Positions 23,016 to 33,467 of a stretch of 64,000 nucleotides of DNA are shown piece after piece. The translations under genes and the position numbers were made by a program. The notes beneath the pieces are model-generated. The model was not told where the DNA came from. It was given only the letters and a program-made list of their open reading frames with translations, and did not search any database. Location of the stretch: assembly GCF_026151205.1 (NCBI RefSeq), contig NC_087082.1:14975365-15039364 (forward strand). Direction: 5' to 3'. Numbering within the stretch: position 1 is the first letter of the stretch; each line of letters starts with the position of its first letter. Source of the stretch: Bolinopsis microptera. Taxonomy: Eukaryota; Ctenophora; Tentaculata; Lobata; Bolinopsidae.

Positions 23016-23040
23016 CTGGCACCACGATTTGTGGTGCCAG
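23016..23040. other. Perfect hairpin, 10-bp stem, 5-nt loop
   Basis: CTGGCACCAC and its exact reverse complement are separated by GATTT. It sits 15 bp before a second hairpin (23056-23111), so the region could extrude as paired stems. There is no gene within 3 kb on the evidence here. Confidence 0.8.
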
Positions 23041-23055
23041 TTTGTGGCCATCTAT

Positions 23056-23111
23056 AGAGCCCTCTTTTGCCGCCCACGGCGGTCGCGCGCTACTGCAAGC
23101 GAGAGGGCTCT
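23056..23111. other. Inverted repeat AGAGCCCTCT/AGAGGGCTCT with a 36-bp loop
   Basis: An exact 10-bp inverted repeat encloses the GC-rich phrase GGTCGCGCGCTACTGCAAGC. That phrase, with the following GTTAGAGCAAC, also occurs in both arms of the fold-back element (about 31810-31860 and 32385-32430), so this is a related fragment rather than a unique site. Confidence 0.7.
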
Positions 23112-23343
23112 GGTTAGAGCAACTACCCGTGCGTTAAATATGCCTTATAACCGTGCTTTAACAATAACCCTGCGTTATGAGTCCATCGACAGATTATATA
23201 AACGAATTGAAGATGTTGCTTACCTTCATACCTTGCTATAGGTATAATAGTATAATAAATACAATGATTACAGATCTCACAAATTTAATGATAGCTCGAA
23301 GTGTTGATCTCATATTGATATATCATTTTATTACGAAAACAAT

Positions 23344-23395
23344 TAAAAAGAGGATTTGGCATGCCACACGTGTGGCATGCCAAATCCTCTTTTTA
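23344..23395. other. Perfect 52-bp palindrome without spacer
   Basis: Every base from 23344 to 23369 pairs with 23395 back to 23370; the centre reads ACACGTGT and includes two GGCATGCC-like halves. The A5/T5 ends give it a terminator-like look, but no transcription unit is near. Perfect spacerless palindromes this long are unstable in cloning. Confidence 0.9.
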
Positions 23396-23669
23396 CACCC
23401 TAGCTCTGTAATCGACGAAATTAAATTTTAAGAAAATTTCAGCGAACATAATATTTGACCCATATCTGTAATCCCTGAAATTTGTAAACAATTATGAACA
23501 ATGAAACGGATTTCAAGAGTTATTGAAGGGTTGCTTGTTACTTCTACTTTTAGGCAACCCTGTATTAGTACACAGTACATACGTGTTCGTGTTCGTGGAT
23601 TGAGAATTTTATCAAAGATACAGCCATCTTTTTGGAGCATGGCCATCTCTTGGGTTAAAAGTGAGTTGG

Positions 23670-23790
23670 TTCACGATGTCAATCCTTCCTAGCTCGGCGA
23701 GGCCCAGTGGTGCATCTCGCCGATCTTTGGTTGCGAGAAGCATTATTGGATGCGCGCGCGACCCAAGTGCATCGCGCTACAATAACAAAT
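23670..23790 (+). repeat. Dispersed repeat with GGTTGCGAGAAGC core (copy 1)
   Basis: Contains GGTTGCGAGAAGCAT, a GATGCGCGCG segment and GCATCGCGCTACAATA. Related copies occur at about 24090-24160 (minus), 43000-43090 (minus) and 63590-63700 (plus). The left part (23670-23728) is also found inverted at 25550-25612. Family unknown. Confidence 0.65.
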
Positions 23791-24089
23791 AAAGTGAGGT
23801 ACCCCTCCTTGACTGCAGCCAATGCCATGCCATGAGTTGACTGCAATGCCATGAGTCCCTGGTTATACACTAATAAATACAAAATAGTTGTATCACATCG
23901 TGACCCCCACGGTCGTTTCACTGTAAAGTTTGAACAATTCAGGGGAGCCGCGCACTCGTGCGCGGCGGGTCATACAACGTATGACAAATAAATAGTGGTT
24001 ATGAGAAACCGACTTCTTGGATGATGTTAGTTAGAAAAACAAACAAAGTACAATTACTTGGAGTGGTTTCATAAAGCAAAAATGAAAGA

Positions 24090-24160
24090 TAACCGAAATT
24101 TTGTAGCGCGATGCACTACTGGGCCGCGCCGCGCAACTTCTCGCAACCACAACTTCTGAC
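24090..24160 (-). repeat. Dispersed repeat with GGTTGCGAGAAG core (copy 2)
   Basis: Reverse-oriented partial copy (TAGCGCGATGCACTACTGGG ... CTTCTCGCAACCAC). Together with 23670-23790 it forms an inverted pair about 300 bp apart. Confidence 0.6.
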
Positions 24161-24169
24161 TTCCGTAAA

Positions 24170-24499
24170 CCCAGGAAACCCTACCGGCTGGGGTATATCT
24201 CCAAAAGTAAAATAGATAGAACCTTCCGGTTTTCAACAAAATTTCCGTCTCGTAAATTTAAAGTTAGCTCCCCAGGAGCCAAATTTGAGACAACGTAGAT
24301 TCTGAATTAAACCGAAAAGTTTGATTTTGGGCTAAATAAAAGATCACAGCTTTTAAACTTTGCAAAGAAATGTCGTTGACATGACTACTAGGCTCAATGC
24401 AGCGTGCGAAAGGTAAACTTGACGTGACGCGCGACGCCAAACGTGCTGTTGAGAATCTATAACCTCTAGCAAGCCCAGCAGCCGGTAAGGTTTTCTGGG
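24170..24499. mobile_element. 330-bp TIR element (MITE, family A), copy 1
   Basis: Ends in imperfect 21-bp inverted repeats (start CCCAGGAAACCCTACCGGCT, end mirrored as AGCCGGTAAGGTTTTCTGGG, two mismatches). No transposase. An almost identical copy lies at 25217-25546. No clear target-site duplication, so the superfamily is open. Confidence 0.7.
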
Positions 24500-25216
24500 T
24501 AGGCGAGAGAGCTGAGAGTTCATAGTTCAGCTGCAAAAGAAAGCAGAAGGAAGGGGGGGGGGAGAAGTGGAGGGGGGGGGGGGAGGAGTTGCAGGGAGGT
24601 AGGGGGATGTTTTGCGATATAAGACTTATAATTTAATTTCGGCGGAAAAGGTATGAAGTTTTAAAAGTCGATTTTGAGGGCGAAGATCGCGTTTTTACCT
24701 ACCCATCCAGGAGCCCCCTTTCTTGTTGGTGAAATTCTCGACTTTCTTTTGATATTTTAAAATTGAAATTTGACTTGATTGGTGGAGAGTTATGGCTTGT
24801 CAAAGTGAACGTTTTAAAATGAAAGCACAAATTCTTTTAAACGCGCGTAGGTTCTATAGGCGAGAGAGCTGAGAGTTCATAGTTCAGCTGCAAAAGAAAG
24901 CAGAAGGAAGGGGGGGGGGAGAAGTGGAAGGGGGGGGGGGGGGAGGAGTTGCAGGGAGGTAGGGGGATGTTTTGCGATATAAGACTTATAATTTAATTTC
25001 GGCGGAAAAGGTATGAAGTTTTAAAAGTCGATTTTGAGAGCGAAGATCGCGTTTTTACCTACCCATCCAGGAGCCCCCTTTCTTGTTGGCGAAATTCTCT
25101 ACGTTCTTTTGATATTTTAAAATTGAAATTTGACTTGATTGGTGGAGAGTTATGGCTTGTCAAAGTGAACGTTTTAAAATGAAAGCACAAATTCTTTTAA
25201 ACGCGCGTAGGTTCGG
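24500..25216 (+). repeat. Two tandem 357-bp units (family B) between the two MITE A copies
   Basis: Unit 1 begins at about 24501 and unit 2 at about 24858 (AGGCGAGAGAGCTGAGAG), with only a few differences, mostly in G-run length. Each holds runs of 9-13 G. Flanked by MITE A on both sides, this gives an A-B-B-A block order. Confidence 0.85.
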
Positions 25217-25546
25217 CCCAGGAAACCCTACCGGCTGGGGTATATCTCCAAAAGTAAAATAAATAGAACCTTCCGGTTTTCAACAAAATTTCCGTCTCGT
25301 AAATTTAAAGTTAGCTCCCCAGGAGCCAAATTTGAGACAACGTAGATTCTGAATTAAACCGAAAAGTTTGATTTTGGGCTAAATAAAAGATCACAGCTTT
25401 TAAACTTTGCAAAGAAATGTCGTTGTCATGACTACTAGGCTCAATGCAGCGTGCGAAAGGTAAACTTGACGTGACGCGCGACGCCAAACGTGCTGTTGAG
25501 AATCTATAACCTCTAGCAAGCCCAGCAGCCGGTAATGTTTTCTGGG
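25217..25546. mobile_element. 330-bp TIR element (MITE, family A), copy 2
   Basis: Near-identical to 24170-24499 in the same orientation, with the same TIRs and length. Its flanks differ from those of copy 1, and it adjoins the second B unit. Confidence 0.7.
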
Positions 25547-25574
25547 AATCGGCGAGATGCACCATTGGGCCTCG

Positions 25575-26162
25575 AGCCGAGCTGGGAAGGATTAACATCG
25601 TGAATCAAACCGAAACTCAACCTCCAGAAATTCGAATCTTTCCGTTAATTTTCTATCAAGATGTTACCTGGGGATCTCAGGCTATCATTTTCATTAACAT
25701 GATAGTCGATAGAAATTCAACATAATAGAGATTCGGCGGAATGACAGGCTGAGCGCGGCCCAGTAATCAAAATGAAGTCATGAATTAAATGACTTAAGAT
25801 TTTTAAGTCAATTCTTAATAAGAATTAAATTGCCTCACGTACTGCTCACGCTGTACAACTACATTGCAAGCCGAGCTGGGAAGGATTAACATCGTGAATC
25901 AAACCGAAACTCAACCTCCAGAAATTCGAATCTTTCCGTTAATTTTCTATCAAGATGTTACCTGGGGATCTCAGGCTATCATTTTCATTAACATGATAGT
26001 CGATAGAGATTCAACATAATAGAGATTCGGCGGAATGACAGGCTGAGCGCGGCCCAGTAATCAAAATGAAGTCATGAATTAAATGACTTAAGATTTTTAA
26101 GTCAATTCTTAATAAGAATTAAATTGCCTCACGTACTGCTCACGCTGTACAACTACATTGTA
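25575..26162 (+). repeat. Two tandem 294-bp units (family C)
   Basis: AGCCGAGCTGGGAAGGATTA recurs at 25575 and 25869 with near-identical sequence through to ACAACTACATTG. The unit start overlaps a segment found inverted at 23670-23728, linking it to the GGTTGCGAGAAG dispersed family. Confidence 0.85.
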
Positions 26163-26818
26163 GGCCCGCCGCGTACGAGTGCGCGGCTGTATCGCGTGGC
26201 CCTTTTGCCCCGGCCGATACTAAGTGAAATGACAATTAATGGGGCTGGTCACGACGTGATACAAATCATGAATTATAGACGGATCAGTGATTACCAGTCT
26301 CATACATATAACTATAATATAATTCAATAAGCATTACGTGTTGTAGTACTAGTTGTACAATTCGGTAAATTGGGATTGCGAAAAACTTAATACATAATTA
26401 TATTATGCATTATGGTAATCACCGATTTTAGTTTTATTTCATTAATTTCAATTTCCTCAATAAAACAACAATCGAAATTTGAAATATATTACGTTTGTAA
26501 TTCAATGCAAAAAACAATGATGACATCATAAAAAACTCGACACTCACAAAAAAATAACAAAAGTTTAAAAAATAAGATTAACAAAAGTTAAAAATAAAAT
26601 TAATAAATTTGCAAATTTTCTCTGAATATGAGTTTTTAGCTGTAAAACCGTTCCAAATTTTGCATTCCCATTTACAGGCATGATGGAAATTAGCAGAAAT
26701 AGGAAGAATTAATATGAAACGTAATACATAAACCGTCATAAAATAACATATATGACACTATAAGTACCAGTATAACAGTGCATATAGAATATGACGATTG
26801 TTCTCCAGCTGAACGTAT
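26163..26818. other. AT-rich 3' flank of the transporter gene
   Basis: Begins with a GC-rich piece (26160-26215) related in inverse to 23900-23970, then becomes AT-rich. A minus-strand AATAAA (plus TTTATT at 26433-26438) about 385 bp below the transporter stop codon is a possible poly(A) signal. No other gene seen. Confidence 0.45.
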
Positions 26819-28201
26819 TTAATATATTTTGAGATTTTCATCAGGGCTGTCCACTTGTGCATAGTCACCATTCTCTGCTACCTTCGTCTTTGTTTTCGTC
26901 GATGACATGACCTTGATACAAAAAGCAATACATAGCATTGATTCTGCGATGTAAATCAATCCCAGAATGCCTGTAGACCAGCCAAAAGATGCGAATGGTG
27001 CGATCAGTCCGGATGTTGTGGTGCCGATGAAGATACCAATAGGAAATGCAGCACAGTACAAGGAAACCAGTGAGTTGATGACGATGATGGGCAGCTTGCC
27101 TCCATTCCTCGCTTGGTAAACCTTGAACATGACTGGTAGAGCGGAGACGCACGCCATTGGAACAGCTAATCCTAGCAATGCAAGTGAGAGGATGACTTGA
27201 GTTTTGGAGGGAGTGATGAAGGAGAGTAGCGGGAGAGGACCCACAAAGGCGTACACCAAGGGTAAACTCACACAGGAGGCCATCAACATCTTACAAGGAC
27301 CGTACCTGTCTATCGCCAGCCCGATGATTGGTGAGAAAATGCAGATACCCCCCGTAGTGGCAAGAAGAGCGGTCCCAGACCAGACGACGTCCGCGTTGAA
27401 GAATTCTTCCGCGTAGGGAGAAAGAAGAGGCATGGGATAGCTGACGAGGATGAGAGCAGATGCAAGATGCCACAGTGGGAATAGAACCAGAGGATCCAAG
27501 ATACTGGTCCAGCTTGATTCTTCTTCACCAGCTCGTCTCTTCTTGCTGTTAAGACTAGAAAGGAAGAAAGCCGGGATAGCACTTACAAATATTAGTGCAC
27601 CTGGAAAGACAGAAGCTGCTGTGAAACCGCCTGCATCGTACAGGACTCCCCCCAAAAAGGGCCCTAAAGCACATGCTCCGTTAATAAAGGCCTCCCCAAT
27701 TGCTGTGACAGTGCCAACATACTCGGGGTAGATGGCTAAGTAAGCGGCAAATATGGTGACGTTGAGAGTACCACCAAATGCTCCGGCTGAAAATCGGAAT
27801 ATCAAAGACAGAATCTGGTAAATCACCAAATTCTCGATGGAATCCAGCACGCTAAAGAGTAATAGGGAGATACCAAGGCCAGCTAAGCCCCCCGAAAGGA
27901 CAATTCTGGTTGAAAACTTGGACATGACGACAGGAGCGATCACTCCACACGACACCGCCATTCCTGAAGAAGTTGATCCAAGTATCAGTCCGGTCCAGAA
28001 GGTTGAGATCTCTCTGCTCTCATTGTAGAGCGGGAGGTAAGAGTAGGGCATATGGAACGAGACGAAGGTTAGGAGGTGGAAGAGGCACATGGCAAGGAAG
28101 AGGAACCTTTTTTTAGTCGGGGAAAAGGAAGTTATGTCCCATTTAGCAGCGGGAATTTCGGCAGATGTTTCAAGTTTGTCAGCATTCTTTGATTCCGTCA
28201 T
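26819..28201 (-). CDS. Major facilitator superfamily transporter, SLC18B1-like, single exon
   Basis: 460-residue membrane transporter with about twelve hydrophobic segments in two halves split by a charged loop (residues about 208-222, KKRRAGEEESS). Residues 169-185 read GEAFINGACALGPFLGG, the antiporter-type motif C (G-x3-GP-x2-GG) of the drug:H+ antiporter and vesicular amine transporter branch, followed by LYDAGGF. The second half carries a motif A form, GLAIDRYGPCKML (284-296). The whole fits animal SLC18B1-like proteins (vesicular polyamine transporters are the studied members); the substrate here is unknown. The start Met at 28201 gives a short cytoplasmic N-terminus rich in polar residues before TM1 (about 32-55). 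The frame is uninterrupted, with no introns, which could mean a retrocopy or naturally single-exon paralogue. The C-terminal tail is hydrophilic. The 5' flank is partly duplicated at 29.9-30.6 kb. Confidence 0.9.
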   Translation of the reverse strand: MTESKNADKLETSAEIPAAKWDITSFSPTKKRFLFLAMCLFHLLTFVSFHMPYSYLPLYNESREISTFWTGLILGSTSSGMAVSCGVIAPVVMSKFSTRIVLSGGLAGLGISLLLFSVLDSIENLVIYQILSLIFRFSAGAFGGTLNVTIFAAYLAIYPEYVGTVTAIGEAFINGACALGPFLGGVLYDAGGFTAASVFPGALIFVSAIPAFFLSSLNSKKRRAGEEESSWTSILDPLVLFPLWHLASALILVSYPMPLLSPYAEEFFNADVVWSGTALLATTGGICIFSPIIGLAIDRYGPCKMLMASCVSLPLVYAFVGPLPLLSFITPSKTQVILSLALLGLAVPMACVSALPVMFKVYQARNGGKLPIIVINSLVSLYCAAFPIGIFIGTTTSGLIAPFASFGWSTGILGLIYIAESMLCIAFCIKVMSSTKTKTKVAENGDYAQVDSPDENLKIY

Positions 28202-29284
28202 ACTTTCTGGAGAACTACTAGGGAACTAGTTATAAAATTAGGGGTTATAATTTGACTACATAATCTTCGTTAGAACTAGCGGGAGTCATTTTAAATTGTG
28301 ATATATGGTTTATCCCGAACCCAGTATCAATACAACTCGATTAATTATTACTATTATGCTAATTATTACTAATATGCTAATTATTACTACATATTACGCT
28401 TTCTTGAAATGAACCAAACGATAAGGTTATTTACAACTAATTTAACATTACAAGTTTAGCCTTTTGCTGAACAACATAAGGTGAATCAATTTGGTTTCAA
28501 ATGAAATATCAAAGAAAACTGGAGAGTGGAGATTCTCAAAATGTCAAGAACATAAATACTACAGTTCTACTACCGTTCTTCAGAATGAAATCTCAACGAG
28601 AAGTTTAAAAATCTCATCGCTTATCTTAATTTTACGGGTATTATCTTAATTTTGAGGGTGTTCTGTAAATCAATTATGATCACCATTATACTTAGCAGTG
28701 ACCACTGACCCGGCAACAGGGTGGCAACTGGCAATATAACGGCAGAGTCTGATACTGGCAGACAACGCACGTTGCGGGACATGGCGATTCTTGCTGTTCA
28801 ACTTACCTCTTTCATATTGCACATAACTGCCAATCACTGATTGCCGTATCTAAACATTTAATCAAGATAAGACGTTTGCTGAATTATACGATCAGTGTTA
28901 TTCCCTATAAAGAGGGCCTGAACCATTAGAGTTAGATCCCATTTCTTATCAAGGTTTTCGTCTGTAAATTATCTTGCGACCAAGTGATTAAATTATTACA
29001 TAATCATGTTGCACGTACCGTATTCTGCAGTATGCAGCTGAAAGTGCATAATATGGACTCTTAGAAATCGATAAGAAAATTTTCAGGAGATGTAAAACCT
29101 TATTTGTTACACGAACAGGAAATTGGGTTAGCTGAATTGTCTTTACGTAATTAGGATCTAATTCATAATTACCCTTTCTGCATGATGAGTTCAGAAAATA
29201 AATCGTTATTTTCAGTTAAAAAATCTTCCAAACCCAAACTTTAAATTGACAGATAAAATAAACTTACATACACCTCTATAAGTG
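28202..29284. other. 5' flank of the transporter gene, sharing blocks with 29.9-30.6 kb
   Basis: Segment 28560-28690 (TTCTTCAGAATGAAATC ... GTAAATCAATTATGAT) resembles 29965-30075, and 28790-28855 (ACTTACCTCTTTCATATTG ... CACTGATTGC) resembles 30490-30555, in the same order and orientation. This looks like an old direct duplication of the upstream region. I cannot place a promoter with confidence. Confidence 0.6.
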
Positions 29285-29758
29285 CAGGGGACAGGGGACA
29301 GGGGACAGGGGACAGGAGACAGGGGACAGGGGACAGGGGACAGGGGACAGGGGACAGGGGACAGGGGACAGGGGACAGGGGACAGGGGACAGGGGACAGG
29401 GGACAGGGGACAGGGGACAGGGGACAGGGGACAGGGGACAGGGGACAGGGGACAGGGGACAGGGGACAGGGGACAGGGGACAGGGGACAGGGGACAGGGG
29501 ACAGGGGACAGGGGACAGGGGACAGGGGACAGGGGACAGGGGACAGGGGACAGGGGACAGGGGACAGGGGACAGGGGACAGGGGACAGGGGACAGGGGAC
29601 AGGGGACAGGGGACAGGGGACAGGGGACAGGGGACAGGGGACAGGGGACAGGGGACAGGGGACAGGGGACAGGGGACAGGGGACAGGGGACAGGGCACAG
29701 GGCACAGGGCACAGGGCACAGGGGACAGGGGACAGGGCACAGGGCACAGGGGACAGGG
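29285..29758 (+). repeat. (GGGGACA)n minisatellite, about 67 copies
   Basis: A pure 7-bp tandem repeat with one early variant (GGAGACA) and a cluster of GGGCACA variants in the last 60 bp. The plus strand has a G4 run every seven bases and could form G-quadruplexes. Because 7 is not divisible by 3, several frames stay open on both strands; these are artefacts of the repeat. Confidence 0.97.
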
Positions 29759-30795
29759 TGCACCCCGAATTTATTATGAAACTCGTTTTCGAGATAGCAG
29801 ATTACCATTAAACTGGTACCCATGACCAACCTTTTGGTTCTTTTTTGAACCAATTTTGAAAAATTACCTAATTACTTGCTCAAAAGTAAAAGCAACATAA
29901 AATAATTTTAAAAAACCAAAATATCATAGAAATCTACGGAACATAACAATTCAGTAGCATAAATACTCAAGTTCTTCAGAATGAAATCCTATTGAAAATT
30001 ATGAAAATCTCCTCGTTTTAACTTTACGGGTATTATCTTAACTGTTTGGGTATTTCGTAAATCAATTATGATTTAAGCTGATTACCATTATTCTGCTACA
30101 ATATGGCAAAATAAAATATGTTTACATTGTTGGGTCTCTCAAATAATATGGTGCTCATCGCTGCAGTCCGAATATAATTAAATCCTAATTGTATTTAGTC
30201 TCTCTTGTCGATTTCACTCAATTATTTGTGCCAAAACAAATCGTGAACATGTTGTGATGTTGCTCAATTATTTGAGCCAAAACAAATCGTGAACATGTTG
30301 TGATGTTGACGCATAAAATTATTTCACTCAAATAATATGGTGCTCATCGCTGCAGTCCAAATTGATATTAATTGTATTTAGTCGTTGATCAGGATTCAAT
30401 CTGTTGTCTTGATTGGTCGGTCCTCCTGCTGACCTTACACTGCCCAGACACCACCAGTACTGGTATAGTATAGGTATCAATTACTTGCTGCTCAACGATA
30501 ACTTGCCTCTTCCATATTGAACACTACAAGACTGTCAGTCACTGATTGCTGGTAATGTCTAGAAACCCCGACTCAGTCCGCGGACTACTTATGCCTTGAT
30601 AAGTGGGTGCTACTTGTGATGAACTCTAGAAGTATGGGATGGTACTACTCGGTCTGGCCGTCTGGAAGCCCATAGAATTCCAGTTCAGAATCCGAGTAAG
30701 GAGGTGCGGCTACTGATGAGAAGCCTCATTAAATTTTATTTAGGTTAGAAACAACATCTGGGTCCCTACCCAGTACCCTCACACAAAATTATACT
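29759..30795. other. Gene-free stretch with internal duplications
   Basis: A 46-bp phrase (CCAAAACAAATCGTGAACAT core) occurs twice, near 30232 and 30275. AATATGGTGCTCATCGCTGC occurs near 30146 and 30334. Also contains the second copy of the transporter 5'-flank blocks (29950-30075, 30480-30560). No gene recognised. The last 8 bp adjoin the fold-back element's left TSD. Confidence 0.7.
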
Positions 30796-30803
30796 CAATT
30801 GTC
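30796..30803. repeat. Left target-site duplication CAATTGTC of the fold-back element
   Basis: Exact match to 33468-33475, bracketing the inverted-repeat element. Confidence 0.85.
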
Positions 30804-33467
30804 GGCACTATCCGTCGCGGAGTCGAGTCCGCGGCGGAGCCGCCGGACTCCGGGCGGACTCCGAGCGGACTCCGGCGGAGCCGCCGGACTCCGAGCGGAC
30901 TCCGGCGGTGCTCCGCCAAAATGTATTTACAGTGGACTCGAGTACATTTTGGCGGACTCCGAGCGGAGCCGAGCGGACTCCGAGCGGACTTTAAAGTCCG
31001 CCGCGGACTCCGAGCGGCTCCGCGGCGGCTCGGCGGAGTGTCCGCCGCGGACTAAGCCACTAGGCGGACTCCGGTCCGCCGCGGACTCCGGCGGAGTGCT
31101 TGGCGGACTCCGCCGGACCTCTCCGCCAGACTTGAATCCGGCGGAGTCCGGCGGAGCTTGGCGGAGTCCGCCAGCTCGGCGGACTCCGCTCGGAGTCCGC
31201 CGGACTTCAACAGAGTCCACTGACTTCCGACCTCCGTCTTCCGACCCTCGGCTAAATTTGTCACGTGACATACAACATAGCATTTTGCAATATTGTGGTC
31301 AGATGAAAAGGTCGCTAGTGATAAACCTTAACCATTACCCTCACAATGTCAATAGTGTACAACTCTAGTCCTAACTTTGACCCTATAATGTATAAACGTT
31401 GACCCTAACCCTCCACCAAACCGTCCGCAGCGAAATATCAATGTCATTGACTGGTCACGTGACCAAAACAATTTTTGTCATATTATCTCATATGGGGAAG
31501 CGTTTTTAGCAAGCAAAAATACGTCGACCATCACAGGACGACGCCAGCCAGCACTCTCTACGCTCTTCGAGCTCCGATCGTCCTGTGCATGACGAAGTAA
31601 GAACGAAGCCTGAGGTCCTCAGGTAACATCGACCACCGATTGAAAATTCAAAGATTTTTTGACATAAAGGTCTTTAAAATGTAAAACTAAAATCTTGATG
31701 TTGATTGATTGACGACGTCAATTTTTGAGCACAGCGCGAGCGCATATTGCGGAAAAGGACCGCGTAGCTAGTCAAGATGTTGATAAATATTTGGCCCTTG
31801 TGGCGCGATGTGTTGCTCTAACTATAGCCCTCTCGCTTGCAGTAGCGCGCGACCGCCGGAGGCGGAAATGACCTGGTTAGCTAGGTAAACGCGATGTGCC
31901 TTGTAGGATGAAATCCTACTAGCTGACGCCATTCGCAGCTGTGCTGCTCGCTGTACGTCAGCGATCGAAATTTATACGCGTATCCCCCGTTAAGATGTGC
32001 CACTCGACGCGCCACACAATTTTTTTCGTTGCTCGTCGCACGTCGACGAACAACGAAGCTCGTTGCGACGCGCCGCGCAATGAGCTGCCAGGCTAGGACA
32101 TCGTCCTGGTCCAACAAATTTTGGCGAGCGATTTTCTCCAAAAATTTAATGAGGGCGTCGACGTGCGACGAGCAACGAGAAAAATTGCGTGGCGCGTCGG
32201 GTGGCACATCTTAACGGGTGATACGCGTATAAATTTCGATCGCTGACGTACAGCGAACATCACAGCTGCGAGTGGCGTCAGCTAGTAGGATTTCATCTAC
32301 AATGCAAGGCACATCGCGTTCATTTAGCTAACCAGGTGCTTTCGCGCCGCTGCGGGCGCGCTTGTTCCACAAGTCATTTCCGGCGGTCGCGCGCTACTGC
32401 AAGCGAGAGGGCTATAGTTAGAGCAACACATCGCGCCACAAGCCAAATATTTATCAACATCTTGACTAGCTACGCGGTCCTTTTCCGCATGCGCTCGCGC
32501 TGTGCTCAAAAATTGACGTCGTCAATCAATCAGCATCAAGATTTTAGTTTTACATTTGACCTTTATGTCAAAAAATCTTTGAATTTTCAATCGGTGGTCG
32601 ATGTTACCTGAGGACCTCAGGCTTCGTCCTTACTTCGTCACAGGACGATCGGAGCTCGAAGAGCGTAGAGAGTGCTGGCTGGCGTCGTCCTGTGATGGTC
32701 GACGTATTTTTGCTTGCTGGGATCCGGCCGAATGACGCCACATGCAACGTGTAGGGTAAAACTAAAAACGCTTCCCCATATGAGATAATATGACAAAAAT
32801 TGTTTTGGTCACGTGACCAGTCAATGACATTGATATTTCGCTGCGGACGGTTTGGTGGAGGGTTAGGGTCAACGTTTATACATTATAGGGTCAAAGTTAG
32901 GACTAGAGTTGTACACTATTGACATTGTGAGGGTAATGGTTAAGGTTTATCACTAGCGACCTTTTCATCTGACCACAATATTGCAAAATGCTATGTTGTA
33001 TGTCACGTGACAAATTTAGCCGAGGGTCGGAAGACGGAGGTCGGAAGTCAGTGGACTCTGTTGGAGTCCGGCGGACTCCGAGCGGAGTCCGCCGAGCTGG
33101 CGGACTCCGCCAAGCTCCGCCGGACTCCGCCGGATTCAAGTCTGGCGGAGAGGTCCGGCGGAGTCCGCCAAGCACTCCGCCGGAGTCCGCGGCGGACCGG
33201 AGTCCGCCTAGTGGCTTAGTCCGCGGCGGACACTCCGCCGAGCCGCCGCGGAGCCGCTCGGAGTCCGCGGCGGACTTTAAAGTCCGCTCGGAGTCCGCTC
33301 GGCTCCGCTCGGAGTCCGCCAAAATGTACTCGAGTCCACTGTAAATACATTTTGGCGGAGCACCGCCGGAGTCCGCTCGGAGTCCGGCGGCTCCGCCGGA
33401 GTCCGCTCGGAGTCCGCTCGAAGTCCGGCGGCTCCGCCGCGGACTCGACTCCGCGACGGATAGTGCC
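30804..33467. mobile_element. Fold-back (long-TIR) DNA element, 2,664 bp, 8-bp TSD, superfamily unassigned
   Basis: Both ends read GGCACTATCCGTCGCGGAGT inward. The arms (30804 to about 32060 and about 32160 to 33467) mirror each other almost completely about 32135, with only a few insertions (about 45 bp near 32720-32765 and about 35 bp near 32337-32372 on the right arm). Each arm has a GC-rich outer third built of GGCGGACTCCGAGC-like words (30815-31210, 33062-33455), a middle of ordinary composition, and an inner GC-rich part. I see no transposase; open frames in the arms (for example 30799-31368 and its mirror) are low-complexity Ser/Arg/Gly-rich translations. The 8-bp TSD recalls hAT, P or Merlin, but the GGCACTATCC end is not a standard hAT terminus. 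Confidence 0.85.

Noticed and set aside
23085-23130. tRNA gene near GGTTAGAGCAAC
   Set aside because: Resembles a D-arm phrase, but no acceptor stem or B box in the right place; the phrase also lies in the fold-back element arms.
23344-23395. Rho-independent terminator
   Set aside because: It looks like one (stem then T run) but the window is eukaryotic and no transcription unit ends there.
26865-28028. Several frames overlapping the transporter gene on both strands
   Set aside because: Shadows of the 460-codon transporter; no independent motifs.
29212-29853. Long Pro/Cys/Leu/Ser and Thr/Gly/Asp/Arg repeat proteins on both strands
   Set aside because: They are translations of the (GGGGACA)n minisatellite, open in several frames only because of the repeat.
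30799-31368. Ser/Arg/Gly-rich frames in the fold-back element and their mirrors at 32903-33494
   Set aside because: Several overlapping frames on both strands come from GC-rich low-complexity repeats; none shows a domain.
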